Notes: a model not told the origin generated them from the sequence alone. Shown: positions 53,934 to 62,075, counted from the first letter of the stretch. The stretch: 64,000 nt of DNA from Nereocystis luetkeana (GCA_031213475.1 JARUPZ010000024.1:9427324-9491323), one strand, 5' to 3'. Numbers and translations are program-made.

Positions 53934-56900
53934 CCATCTGTCAAGGACCGCCTACCCCGTAATACAGCACTTTTTTTTTTTTTCAATTTTTGCTTGGTTT
54001 TCATTGTTGTTTGTCAGAGACCCGGCCGGCCTGTTGCCTGCTCCTCCCCCCCTCTTCCCCCGCCATCGTCTGCCCAGCACTGCAAAACGTCCCCTTTCCT
54101 TGCCCTCCTCGCCTCTCCCCTCTCTCGTCTTCATCCCCTCCCCTCTTTTTCGACGACTGCCTTCCAAGTACTACAACCTCCCCCTCCCGCCCCTCCTCGC
54201 CTCCCCTCGCCGTCATCCTGTCCCCCCTTTTGAACAACCGCCTTGCGCGCGCTAAGAAATGCCCCAACTTTCCAGTGTGTCTTGGATTTGGCTTTTTTTG
54301 TTTCTCAGAGGTCCGGAGCCGCATGACCCACTCCCCCCCCTTGACAAAGAACGCCTCTTGCACTTCTTGTAAACTTGTGCAGTGTAGTTTAGTTGTTGTA
54401 GCCGTAGTTAGTTGTTGTGTTTGTGTAATTTGTGGTTCATAACTATATTTTTTATAAGTTTGTATCTTATCGTTTTCATTTCTCTTTTTTTTTTTCTTTT
54501 TTTTCAGAGACCCTGACCCCTTGGTTGCTATCGGATCCCCGAGCGAATCTTCTCCTGGTGCGGGAGCTGGAGGAGCAGGAGCAGGAGGAGGGGGCGGGGC
54601 GGGGGGGTGGGGAGGTGGAGAAGCCATCCCCTCCAATGACGTAAGCAGGGGTGCTGGCTTCGGCGTTTCATTGGGTAATACTGACAGTCCCGAACGACCG
54701 ACCAAGCGACAGAAAAGGGCACCACCGCCCTCTGCGGAAGGCGGTGGTGGGGGTGGGGAGGGGGTTGGGGGTGGTGGGGAGAGTGGGTCGGTTGGTGATG
54801 GTGGTGGGAGGGGTGGCGGTGATGGTAGCGGCGGTGGGGGTGATGGAAGTAGGGGCACTACTGGGACTGGGGGGGTTGCTGCTGGTGGTGGAGGGGGTGG
54901 GGGTGGGGGTGGGGGTGGGGGGTGGGGGTGGGGGGGTGGGGGTGGGGGTGGGGGTGGGGGTGGGGGGGGAGATGATGGCGGGGGGGTCAGGGGCCGCCTG
55001 CGTCAACAGAGTTGCGAGTTTTTCGCCCGACGCCCCGTTAGCGCTGGCTGATCTCTTTGCAGCCAGAGATGGGCGCCAGCGGAGACAAACAGCGTCACCA
55101 GCGTCACCAGCAGGAGCAACAGCGGCGTCAGGGGGGGCGGCAACGGGATGGGGTGCCGGAGTACCCGCTGGCAGCGTCAATAGTGTCCATGGAGGTGTGG
55201 AGAATCATGAACTTGAGGATATTACCGGAGGTGTTGGCGGCGGAAGTCTGCAGCAGCAGCAGCAGCAGCAGCAGCAGCACGCAAGGCAGGGTGTGGCGGC
55301 GGCAGGGGGAGGAGGAACGGACGGTGGAGGGGTGGAAGTCTGGGGGGGGGGGGGCGTTGGCGAGGACGTTGTCTGAGGGAGCGACGCAGGTGAGACGGCC
55401 GGGTAGAAGGGGGCGGGGAGGGGGGTTCCGGTATCATGCATGGCCGTACTCGTATGACCATAGACCCTCGCATCCCTACAATGCCGGGACGAAGCACTCC
55501 GAGTTTTATCCGACAAGGCAGGCATTGCTTGCACCAAGCGCGAAGCGCCGTGAAGTGGGGAGAGTGATATGTTATTTATGAATAGAAAAATACAGGTCAG
55601 CTGCGAGATGGAGTATTTGGTGGAAATTGATATTTTGCAAGATGCTGTGTGATGCTTTATTGTCGCTCGTGTTTTGCCCTTCATGATAAGGTTCAACTTA
55701 TGGGGAAAGGAGCTGCGCAGGTCAGACTACCGGCTGTATAGGGAGGGGTGGGGGAGGGGAGGGGATATGGAGGGGGGGGGGGGGGGGGAGTGTAGTATAG
55801 TTTGCGCTGCATCGTATTGTGTGAACGGTGGGGGACTGGGGGCGGGGGGGAGTACCAGATGACAATGATGATGATGCTCATGAGGATTGATTCGATTGTG
55901 GTGAGGTTGATGTCGATGATGAGTATGATCGTGGCCATGAGATCATGAATCACGATGATGATGTAATGATGTGACAATGTGATGATGATGCTGGTACCAC
56001 GACGGCGGAAGGTGGTGAGCGAGCTTGACCAAATGGGGCACCGCGAGGGGGAGGCTTTGACGAAGATCGACAGCCTGGGGTACCACCTGGCCAGTCTTCT
56101 CGATAACCACGACCACATCATCGGCCTAGATGTAAGTCACACCATCGACCTTTTTATTTACCTGGTACCAGGTACCAGGTATGTAAGTTACATACCTACA
56201 GCAGATGTGCAGTTAACCTCTAGGATATTAAGGTGACTGTGTCTACAGTAGTAGGCGCAAGAAGGCTCTCTGCTCTCTCCGTCGCCTCACGCAGTGTAGC
56301 AGCCCGAACAACAACAACCAAAAAGCTAACCAACAACAAGTAACCAAACAAATTCCTCCCTACGAGGTACATTATAGTATTCGACTGGTATAGTTATTAC
56401 AAGAGTAGTTGACTGTTTGGGACGGCGGTGTTGCAAAAAACCGTTGTCAAACTACGAATCAGAACGAATAGCGGAATACAAAAGTCATCCTCGCACGCAC
56501 CGCCGCTGTGTGAAAAACGGGGTGGGGTATGTTTTGTTTATCTGCTTATTTTTTCACGCTGCTGCACGCGGCGCCTTTTTTTTCACGTTGTGTTTTTGGG
56601 TCAACACGCTGATCGAAAAGCATCTCACGCGACGTTCCACCTTTGATCTCGACATGTTAGTTAACCCAGGTGGGTTAATAACGGTCAACCCGCTTCGTGT
56701 AGGGCAAGGCCAGTGAGTGTAGATGGCGGCCTCGAAGACATCGTGCGTATTCGTCACCTGGAGCACGAGAGGTTGCCCGCGGCGTTATACCCTCGAAAAA
56801 ACGTCCACTGTTTGCCGTCGGATAGGGATCTAAGTATGTTGTCGTCTGTTTTCTACACACGGGTGGCCGATTTTTTTTTAATTACTCAGACGCCTGGCCG

Positions 56901-58271
56901 GCGCCCGCCACCCATCACCGCCCATCGTGTGAAGGCTGTGACTCTCACGATATCACGGCGCAGTCGTTGCTTTTGTCGATCGACCTCTGTCAAGGGTTCG
57001 GAATCCCACCTGTTGGAATAGTTTTTTTCGATGATTTTTTCTCGGGCTGCTTGTTGGCCCCAGTTTTTTTTTTTTTTTTTAATCTGTTGTTCAAGATTCA
57101 CCTTCTTTTTTTTCAGTGAAGGTTCCGTGCTATTGGAAATACCGATCGGTACTTGGATATTAAGGCGGATATCTTTGATTTTCAAACTTTTTTTTGGCAC
57201 TCCAAATACGGCGTTGCCATTAGCAGCGGCCTTGCTGTAGTTTGTTTTTGCTCAGGCTGCAAGACAAGGTGTTGCAGAGAGCGAGCAGGGCCCTCTCAGA
57301 AAAGGGACCTACTGTAGACAGAGCGACCTCAAAAACGAAAAGCCGCGGTGGTGTCTGTTGCATGCGTCTGTTGTTTTGTTGTGATGTTACTACAGTATGC
57401 GAATTGTGTGTTATTGTGAGTGCAGCGCAAGTACTGATATGGATAGCTCGAGCTCCGCGATAGCAAAATATCAACGAAAACGTAAGAGCTCAAAATTACC
57501 AACTATTATAGCGGGTTGACTAACTTGGTGAGCTCTAAGTGACTTAAACTTCGTGGAGCACCAGCTAACTATACACTAGACTACCACAGTACTACACTAA
57601 CTGGTATCAGGTAACTAACTACCAGGTAACTTTTTTTTTTTTTTTTTTTCATCCTCCGGCGGATTGGTAAAAATAAAGCTTAAGCTCACCACACTTCCAC
57701 GTTCCCAGTTTCGTGTCGTGTGTCAATTTAGCCCAGTTGGGCACGTTGACCCGACCTGACCCCCGAGAGGAGCAGGTGCGGTGGAGATAGCCACCCGGGA
57801 TACTGATTGTCCGACGAAAGCAACGAACTGACGAACCAACGAATTAACTACTAACCAACCAACCAACCAACCATCCAACTAACCAACAAACCAATTGACA
57901 GGATATTTCCATGTTCGGCGAGTCCAGCGGCGACCTCACACCTTTCCCGTACTCAAGTTCGTCGCCGACAGCGGCTGCTGCTGACGGTGATTCTGCAGCT
58001 ACGGTAAGGAGTGGCGATGGCGGTGGCGATGTGCCGTCTTTGGGGGCTAAGGCGGACACCATGGGGGCGGAGAGGGTTCTCGCCGGAGTAGGCGTGGGTG
58101 GTGTTGGTGTTGGTGCTGCTGGTGCTGCTTCTTTTGGTACTGATGCTATTGGTGCTGCTACCGCTGATGCTGCTAATGTTGCTGCTGATGCTCTTTCCGC
58201 TGCTGATGCTCCTGCCGCTGGTGCTGCTTCTGCTACTCCTGCTGATGGTGCTGATGGTGCTGCTGGTGCTG

Positions 58272-58320
<49 letters not shown>

Positions 58321-58549
58321 GGCTGCCGCTAAAAATGGCGTTGCTCGCGTCGTGGAACCGATTGACACCAACAACTCCACAACCGCCCACACCGATATTG
58401 GTAGTCCCCCGGGCACGGAGGTGGTTGATGTTGGGACTGAGGAAAGAGGCCGGGCTTTTGAGCATACAGGGGATACCCCGGACACCGATGTGGAGATAGT
58501 CAATGGCAACGGCAGCATTAAACCCATCAAAATCGAGATAAACCGATGA
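33742..58549 (+). CDS. HSF: Heat shock transcription factor (thirteen exons)
   Basis: HSFs trimerise and bind nGAAn repeats to switch on chaperone genes. Joined exons give about 952 residues if two single-base breaks in G-rich tracts of exon 11 are allowed for. Parts: acidic/basic N-terminus (1-62); winged-helix DNA-binding domain (about 64-162) with SFVRQ|LNMYNFRK recognition helix, DPNSGEFKHELF and GNRHMLHLIKRK; HR-A/B coiled coil (about 205-280); NLS RPTKRQKR (about 467-474); Gly-, Gln- and Ala-rich tail. An intron lies between SFVRQ and LNMYNF, where plant HSF genes also have theirs. A TGA precedes the ATG in frame. All phases fit except within exon 11. The total is longer than typical HSFs because of the low-complexity tail. 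Confidence 0.9.
34788..35106 (-). mobile_element. SINE family 2, copy B
   Basis: Matches 31601-31927 closely over the full length: TCATCCCATACATTATCTTC at its 3' end and the tRNA-like head GGTCGCCCCGGTGG at its 5' end on the - strand. It differs by small indels such as the shortened T/A run beside GCAAATAAAG. Confidence 0.86.
35695..35810. repeat. ACCATACC / ACCAGACC short repeat
   Basis: Runs of CATACCATACC, CCAGACCAGACCAG and again CCATACCATACC in HSF intron 1. Confidence 0.8.
36188..36290 (-). mobile_element. SINE family 2, diverged 3' fragment
   Basis: TCATCCCATCTATCACCTTC and GAGATCCGGATCACGTGGTAG resemble the 3' body of SINE 2 at about three quarters of positions by eye. The tRNA head is missing. 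Confidence 0.5.
37124..37304 (+). CDS. HSF: HSF exon 2 (DNA-binding domain, first part)
   Basis: Reads PTVAGFLGKAYQIFDNPSW, then CGWGANGDTVVIRKQVEFA, then ILPLFFNHSNLQSFVRQ. This is the canonical HSF winged helix (FL.K.Y.i.d.p, I.W...g..f.i, F....LP..F.h.N..SFVRQ). Acceptor CTGCAG, donor CAG|GTATGC, phase 0. Confidence 0.96.
37735..38075. repeat. Degenerate left flank of the 12-bp satellite
   Basis: GTCGTAGACATT, GTCGTAGACGTT, GTCGTAGACTTG and GTCGCAGACGCT units with many substitutions, then homogeneous sequence begins. This is the pattern expected for the decaying edge of an array. Confidence 0.85.
38076..40893. repeat. 12-bp satellite (ACCTTGTCGTAG)n in HSF intron 2
   Basis: About 2.8 kb of near-perfect 12-bp units, roughly 230 in total. 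The core (about 38,088-40,470) is ACCTTGTCGTAG. From about 40,474 to 40,765 most units are ACCTTGTCGTTG, and from about 40,790 to 40,893 units are ACGCTATCGTTG then ACGCTATCGTAG. It fills most of the 3960-bp intron between exons 2 and 3 of the DNA-binding domain. Because 12 is a multiple of 3, five of six frames across the core lack stops. Confidence 0.98.
41265..41339 (+). CDS. HSF: HSF exon 3 (recognition helix end and wing)
   Basis: LNMYNFRKMVQDPNSGEFKH then ELFRK. It directly continues SFVRQ. Acceptor GTGTAG|TTG, donor AAAG|GTGCGA, phase 0. Confidence 0.96.
41533..41660 (-). mobile_element. SINE family 1, headless 3' fragment
   Basis: TGGACAAGCCGTGGTGACAG, then TTTTTATCGCGCTGAGGGT and CAGCATTCCACCGCTGGTCC resemble the body of SINE 1. 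The tRNA-like head is absent, as in a 5'-truncated retroposon. Confidence 0.65.
41660..42110. other. HSF: HSF intron 3, GGTA/TACC-rich stretch
   Basis: Many copies of CCAGGTA, TACGGTA and CGGTATCC without a fixed period. Apart from the SINE fragment just before it, nothing else is recognised in intron 3. Intron 4 (42275-42973) also shows nothing recognisable. Confidence 0.5.
42196..42274 (+). CDS. HSF: HSF exon 4 (end of DNA-binding domain)
   Basis: GNRHMLHLIKRKQSPGAAAS and a Gly run. GN(R)xxLLxxIKRK is the conserved end of the HSF domain. Acceptor TCCCAG|GGT, donor GCTC|GTGAGT, phase 1. Confidence 0.95.
42974..43142 (+). CDS. HSF: HSF exon 5 (linker and HR-A)
   Basis: Gly/Asp-rich linker, then IMKEADSVLDELVRLREWKE and EMES, the first heptads of the trimerisation coil. 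Acceptor TCCCAG|GA, donor AGCAC|GTGAGT, phase 2. Confidence 0.92.
43143..45811 (+). other. HSF: HSF intron 5
   Basis: A 2.7-kb intron containing the left arm of inverted repeat H, a CAGATCATACAGATCAT patch (about 45,440) and T-rich sequence before exon 6. Nothing else recognised. Confidence 0.65.
43799..44614 (+). repeat. Inverted repeat H, left arm
   Basis: From CAAGCGCTTCGCGTCGCGGG to GGGCTCGCCCGCG. It pairs with 47694-48535 read on the other strand, for example AAGCACGGCACAGCAGCAC versus GCTGTGCCATGCTGTGCTTT. Both arms contain a TACGTACGTACG stretch and a segment resembling a degraded gene piece, but no intact ORF. Confidence 0.8.
45812..45940 (+). CDS. HSF: HSF exon 6 (HR-A/B coiled coil)
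   Basis: VVGLKKNNKELQSENQMLKG, then QVAEHSSQQLVLQNKMQKIL and FCM. Heptad Leu/Val/Met positions continue those of exon 5, and the Q-rich part matches HR-B. Acceptor AACCAG, donor TGCAT|GTGAGA; both phases fit. The exon sits between two inverted repeats. Confidence 0.93.
46090..46640. repeat. Minisatellite of about 80-95 bp in HSF intron 6
   Basis: About six diverged units with the landmarks ACGAGCGAAGCTAC, AATTT(T/A)CATGGCCG(T/C)CT, TAGGGGCCC and (A)GAGCACTTTTTA. Units differ in length, so the period is approximate. Confidence 0.75.
47694..48535 (-). repeat. Inverted repeat H, right arm
   Basis: The reverse-oriented partner of 43799-44614. Shared landmarks (read here on +): GGGCGAGCCCGGCACCGTCG, TGGCTAGGCGTCGTGTG, GACCACCGACATCGTCGAGC and GCGGAGCGAAGCGCCTTG. 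The arms are diverged but collinear. Confidence 0.8.
50207..50334 (+). CDS. HSF: HSF exon 7
   Basis: The split codon AT|G gives Met, then YDVYMSGSRGPNAIASDGAS and a Glu/Gly-rich end LERRRI. Acceptor TATCAG follows a long C/T tract; donor AATAG|GTGATT, phase 1. Confidence 0.85.
50395..50600. repeat. CAGCATACTGGTACA tandem repeat
   Basis: Units of about 16-24 bp (TACACAGCATACTGG, CTGTAGTACACAGTATACTGG) in HSF intron 7, ending in CTATTAATAG. Confidence 0.8.
50915..50988 (+). CDS. HSF: HSF exon 8
   Basis: AGTALERALQQLAAVGGENM and SSRLN. Acceptor GCGCAG|CC completes the phase-1 codon of exon 7; donor AAC|GTAAGT is ideal. The frame has no ATG start of its own. A leucine-rich helix that could extend the coil or act as HR-C. 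Confidence 0.8.
51051..51165. mobile_element. MITE family 1, copy 8, with a CCTGGTA insertion
   Basis: Ends TATTACGGGGGACATA and TATGCCCCCCCGTAATA. The left arm reads CATACCTGGTATTAAATAGG where the right arm predicts CATAGTAAATAGG, so CCTGGTA has been added inside the element. Confidence 0.83.
51180..51620. repeat. Degenerate GCTGCAACCTATTAAT repeat
   Basis: About eight loose units of 45-60 bp in HSF intron 8 with landmarks (T)TCGCTGCAACCT and GTAGCTGTTGTGG. Confidence 0.65.
51788..51875 (+). CDS. HSF: HSF exon 9
   Basis: LLDMDNPWAGGVGSGGVASG then EGLARSPSQ. Acceptor CTGGCAG, donor CCAAG|GTGGGA, phase 1. The acidic and aromatic start (LLDMDNPW) resembles activator motifs of HSFs, but that is only a likeness. 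Confidence 0.78.
51895..52620. repeat. GAAACCGTCGAAAAC degenerate satellite
   Basis: About 45 loose units of 13-17 bp (AACGAAACCGTCGAAA, AACGTAACCGTCAAA) fill much of HSF intron 9. The related word AAACCG(C/T)CGAAATCGA occurs right after the HSF stop. Confidence 0.85.
52880..53250. repeat. Minisatellite of about 45-53 bp in HSF intron 9
   Basis: About seven or eight units with landmarks GCTCTTGCACACAT, TTTTCCGG(T/G)TGGGAT and ATGATCTACATGAGACA. Unit lengths vary slightly. The last units are shorter. Confidence 0.88.
53383..53480 (+). repeat. Dispersed repeat family G, copy 1
   Basis: AATTATGAAATACGTCAGC, TGTGAGTTCGACTGATTA, TAGTTGATAC and CTCAACTTTGCAAGCTGCCT match 62933-63035. This copy has CCTGGTA inserted between GATA and CTCAAC. 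Confidence 0.8.
53569..53668 (+). CDS. HSF: HSF exon 10
   Basis: GVSGIGNGVIAGGGALTRTR then TGSQSSYEWLRSL. Acceptor TCGCAG|GG, donor CTCAG|GTACGA, phase 2. Confidence 0.8.
53669..54507 (+). other. HSF: HSF intron 10 with five similar 3' splice-site modules
   Basis: Acceptor-like sites end at 53718 (GTTCCAG|AAAACCCGACC), 53856 (GTTTTCAG|AGCCGAATCC), 54017 (TTTGTCAG|AGACCCGGCC), 54308 (TTTCTCAG|AGGTCCGGAG) and 54507 (TTTTTCAG|AGACCCTGAC). Each sits after a T-rich tract and is followed by C/T-rich sequence. The last is used in the gene model because only it opens into a long frame with an NLS. The intron also contains a C run of more than 30 bases (53,898-53,932). Confidence 0.7.
54508..55389 (+). 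CDS. HSF: HSF exon 11 (NLS, Gly- and Gln-rich), with two frame breaks
   Basis: The exon begins RDPDPLVAIGSPSESSPGAG and contains ERPTKRQKRAPPP, a basic NLS. It then runs into a GGGGGT tract (54,880-54,970), after which the protein-like frame is shifted by one base (RVASFSPDAPLALADLFAAR, NHELEDITGG, nine Gln). A second shift at the G run near 55,340 restores an open path (ALARTLSEGATQ) to the donor GCAG|GTGAGA. If the second shift is not real, the frame stops at TGA 55374-55376. Confidence 0.7.
54880..54970. repeat. HSF: GGGGGT tract within HSF exon 11
   Basis: About fifteen GGGGGT-like units with variable G runs, encoding Gly. The downstream protein-like frame is displaced by one base relative to the upstream one, so the tract length is probably misread in the assembly, or a small intron lies here. 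Confidence 0.8.
55432..55560 (-). repeat. Dispersed repeat family D, copy 4
   Basis: CATGCATGGCCGTACTCG, ATGACCATAGACCCTCGCA, CATTGCTTGCACCAAGCG and GAAGCGCCGTGAAG. Located just after the donor of HSF exon 11. Short pieces of the same start occur near 18,543 and 59,219. Confidence 0.7.
56012..56131 (+). CDS. HSF: HSF exon 12
   Basis: Forty codons: VVSELDQMGHREGEALTKID and SLGYHLASLLDNHDHIIGLD, a helical leucine-patterned segment. Donor GAT|GTAAGT is strong. The acceptor (GGCGGAAG|GTG) lacks a pyrimidine tract, so the left border is uncertain. Confidence 0.65.
56420..57240 (+). mobile_element. TIR element family T, copy 3 (diverged)
   Basis: Collinear with 20363-21192: CGCTGTGTGAAAAACGG, ACACGCTGATCGAAAAGC, GATCTCGACATG, AGATGGCGGCCTCGAAGACA and CAGACGCCTGGCCGGCG. 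The terminal repeats are not clearly preserved. It lies in HSF intron 12. Confidence 0.75.
57902..58549 (+). CDS. HSF: HSF exon 13 (C-terminus and stop)
   Basis: Begins DISMFGESSGDLTPFPYSSS, then a long Ala/Gly/Asp-rich stretch encoded by GCTGCTG-type repeats, then VVEPIDTNNSTT, TGDTPDTDVEIVNGNG and IKPIKIEINR before TGA (58547-58549). Acceptor TTGACAG, phase 0. The last codons are part of an AAACC-ATCGA repeat that continues past the stop. Confidence 0.75.
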
Positions 58550-59010
58550 AACCGCCGAAATCGATAGAAGGTCGATCAAACCACCAAAATCGAGCAAAAT
58601 CGAGCAAAACCGCGAAAATCAATAAAAATTGATGAAAACCGCCAAAATCGATGTAACTGTCAAAATTGATAACAATCGATGGAACGGGGAGATGGCACAG
58701 TTTACGGGATAGTCTTAGGTTTGTTGATGAAAAGAGAGAATGGCGTGTTGACACGACTCAACCAAACGTCATATGCAGCCCCTGGTGGGCAGTGCTTGGA
58801 CGAATCAGTCGTCGTGCAAAGGTGCGAGCGAATGTCGGAGCAGAGACGGCAGACTGCACGAGCATAAGGCACTACCGTAGCTGTCAGGCTAGCAGCTACA
58901 GAAGTGGCGACATCCCGTCGAAACCGATGAAACCGTCGAAGAAAATGAAACCGTCCGATCTGATGAAGCTGCCAAAGCAAACGAAACCGGTCAAATATGG
59001 TGACACGGTC
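58540..59010. repeat. AAACCG(T/C)CGAAATCGA repeat after HSF
   Basis: Patches at about 58,505-58,680 and 58,908-59,010 separated by unrecognised sequence. The first patch includes the last HSF codons and stop. Confidence 0.75.
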
Positions 59011-60355
59011 AAACCGGTTGAATCAACTGCGATAAGCTACGTAGCAGCAAGGCGCCATCGTCGAGGCCCTTGGGGGATATGAGGTCCGTACTGGTGGTAG
59101 TAGTGGTGGTAGTTGTGGTAGTGGTAGCGATTGTCACGTGTACGGTAAAGGATTTTGACTTCGCCAGGTGGTTTGTGGCTACGAAGTATCGTTGTTGGTG
59201 TAGGGGGTGTGCACGCATGTCATGCATGGCCGTAGACGTAAGAGCATAGGGGGGGGCGTACAGGGTATGGGGGCTGGGAAGTAATAGCGTGTGGTATGGA
59301 GGGCATCACCGAGCTCGGGTTTCTGGTGTCCGATGTTTGCATCATCGATCAGGGGCGAGGGGTGATTGGCTGCAGGTGCCCTCTTAACACGGTACGGCTT
59401 GTCACTTTTGATAAGAAGGATTCAAGGGCGTGTATAGCAGGGTATATACTCTAGTGGTACCCAGGTATATCCCAGAGCATTATTAATAGTAGCATATATA
59501 CTCCTGGGGTACGGGTTTATACCCGAGTATGACCTAAACGAGCAGGGTTGGTACCCGGGTACCCGGACTGTATTCCCCAACTAAAACACGCTCTCGGAGA
59601 TGTACTGCGGGGCACATCGTGAACTTGAACGTGAAGGTTTCGTCAATGGCGGGAGAGTGAGTCACCTCAGCTCCCTACCGCAGCGACATTTTCTTTCTCC
59701 AAGCTTGCCTGTCCCGTATTTTGTACTTTCTTAGACGTTCGTTTTGATCGATCGGTGCTCAGACGGTGTGTGGGGTGAGGTGTAGCATTCAGGCAATATT
59801 GTACCGATGTACAGTAGTACCGGTTTGGTGTTTTTTCAGGGTTTATTGTGCCAATGTAGTACCGGTATGATACGATACGATGATGGTGGTGGTGACACGT
59901 CACGTCACGTCTGTCTTTTGCGGTTTTGTTCCCCCCCCCGTACTTGTTTTTCGTTTTTTGCTTTTACCTGTGGTGTGTAGTTTTGTTTTTATGCGAAATT
60001 GCTTTTGTTGGCCGGGGTCGGCACGCGGCCATCTACAGTGCGCCGGAACGCCCACCTGCGCAGTTGCACAATGATGTGCTTAGCAGAGCACTTCGACGAG
60101 GTCGCTGGATGTACCCGGGTATATACCCCGAGTATAACCCAAACCAGGTTTGATACCCGGGTATCCCCGGAGTATATACCCTACCAGGTATGTACTAAAC
60201 GCACCCTTGTAGTTGTTGTTGATTTTGTTGATGGGGACCGGTGGTGCATACGTCGAAAGTACTGAAGGTCGTCCTCGACCGTCTTCTTCCACTGTTGTCG
60301 AAAAGTGTATCACTCGACGTAATTCCATGTATTTTTTTTCCGAAAGGGGTTAAGG

Positions 60356-60462
60356 TAACCCTTTTAGAACTCCAGTCCCGTTTTGGGGACACACCAGTCA
60401 AATTCCAAGTAGTTTGTCCCAAATTGTCCCCCAAAACGAGACTGCAGTCCTAAAGGGGTTAA
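60356..60462. mobile_element. MITE family 2, copy 7
   Basis: Arms TAACCCTTTTAGAACTCC and GCAGTCCTAAAGGGGTTAA. The inner part has the duplicated AAATTGTCCC also seen in inverted form in copy 1, defining a subfamily. Confidence 0.83.
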
Positions 60463-61246
60463 CGATAGGTGGTTCATGAAGGTCCAGTTACGAGGGAAGT
60501 TTTTGAGACACGAAGAGGCTTGACTTCGTGTGGGGGGGGGGGAGGTGGTGGGGAAGGAGTCGTCAGAGGTTGATCAATTGCCGCTGTCTGAATTGCTACG
60601 TACCCCCTTTTAGGTTCAGCGAAATGGTGATGAGCGTCGATTACAGCTACTTACTGTAGCGGATTTCTTTTTTTCCCGTGGTTCTTGGCGGTTCTTCTGA
60701 GCTCAGTTTTTTTACGTGGCTCGTGGCGAGTTTTCTCGTGTAGGGCATGAACGAGCGAGTCATTCGGTCGAACCAACGAGGGCACGGAGCGGGAAGGGAC
60801 GAGGCGGGGGTGTGCATGTTGTAGTCTTTCCATAAATAGATGGGTACCAGGTACCAAGCTACGACTCTAAACAAATAAATGTCTTTCTCTTGGCGCCGCC
60901 ATTGCTTGTTTTGGTTTTCGGGAAAAAACAGCTCTCGCCGTGTTGTACGAGTATTCCCCACTTTGCGGGGGGGCTTGCTCTTTTTTTGGCAAAATTCCCA
61001 ATGTGGAAAGCGTTAAACGTGTCCGTAATCCACCAAAGTTGCCATAAAACGATGTACCGGTGGGTTGTACGCCAGTTGACGGTAGAAAGTCGGCTCAAGG
61101 CTCATCAAGGCCCAACAAACCCGAAAGAGAGATGCCGCTTTTTGTCACTGCTGCATATTGATATGTTTGTCTACGGCCCAAGACCCCCAAAAGTGTTGAT
61201 GGGATAAAGACGTATAAGCTGCCTACCGTATAACAAGGGTGATGAG

Positions 61247-61346
61247 TTGACCCTTTTACGACTGACTGCAGTCCTGTTTTGGGGACAAATTACTCAGAAT
61301 TTGACTGGTTTGTCCCCAAAACGGGGCTGCAGTCCTAAAAGGGTTA
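61247..61346. mobile_element. MITE family 2, copy 8
   Basis: Arms TTGACCCTTTTACGACTG and CTGCAGTCCTAAAAGGGTTA with centre ATTACTCAGAATTTGACTGG. Confidence 0.85.
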
Positions 61347-61569
61347 CTAACACACACCCTGGGCGCATTGAATGAAAATGGCGACGTTGGGAAGATCTCG
61401 TCGAGGTCCTTCCATAGACTGTTGTATCGCTCGACGTTGGCACCCTCCCCGTTCTCGATCAAAACAGCTTCAACACGAACAAAACAGGGTGCATTATCTT
61501 ATCACAAGTGTTATATACGGTAAGGTGTACTATCGAGGTTCAGCAAGAAACGCCAGCAAAAAAAGGCAG

Positions 61570-62075
61570 TCAGTGTCTTAGCGCTGTTGCAGTACTACAT
61601 TCATTCAACAGCATGGGCCAACAGCAGCAAACCACGACAGGCACCGCCGAGTCGCACAAGGCACTACATCGTATGCGTCGTGAGAACCTGAACGTGGCGC
61701 ACTCGTCGAGGGTTCCGACCCACCCTCCGTTCACAAGAGCCACCCGAAGGCCAGTGATATGTCGCTGGCGCCGGCCAGGCGTCTGTTCCAAAGCGTTTGG
61801 CTGCTGGTGTGTATAGAAAACAGACGACGCAAAATATATACCGCGATCTCCTTTCGATCGAAACAATACCAGGCAAATACTTTTGCGCTACGAGTAGTTT
61901 GGGTGAAGAATGAATGCCAACCCGAGCGCTAGAGCTGGATCAATAATAAGATGTATTCGAGGTCGCCATCTCAACCGATTTTTGTCCGACATAAAGCGGG
62001 TTGTGGGCGTGCGTTGATTTCATGTCGAGGTCAAAAGTCTGCCGTAGAGTGACCGTTTTCTGTCGAACGACCATT
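61570..62075 (-). mobile_element. TIR element family T, copy 4 (diverged, reverse)
   Basis: Read on -, it contains TTTTGACCTCGACATG, GATGGCGACCTCGAATACAT, CAGACGCCTGGCCGGCG and GGAGGGTGGGTCGGAACCC, matching the same order in copies 1 and 3. Ends are not resolved. Confidence 0.7.

Noticed and set aside
54001-54858. 285-residue Pro-rich - frame opposite HSF exon 11
   Set aside because: Arises from complementing Gly-rich and pyrimidine-rich sequence. The + strand carries the NLS and fits the exon phases.
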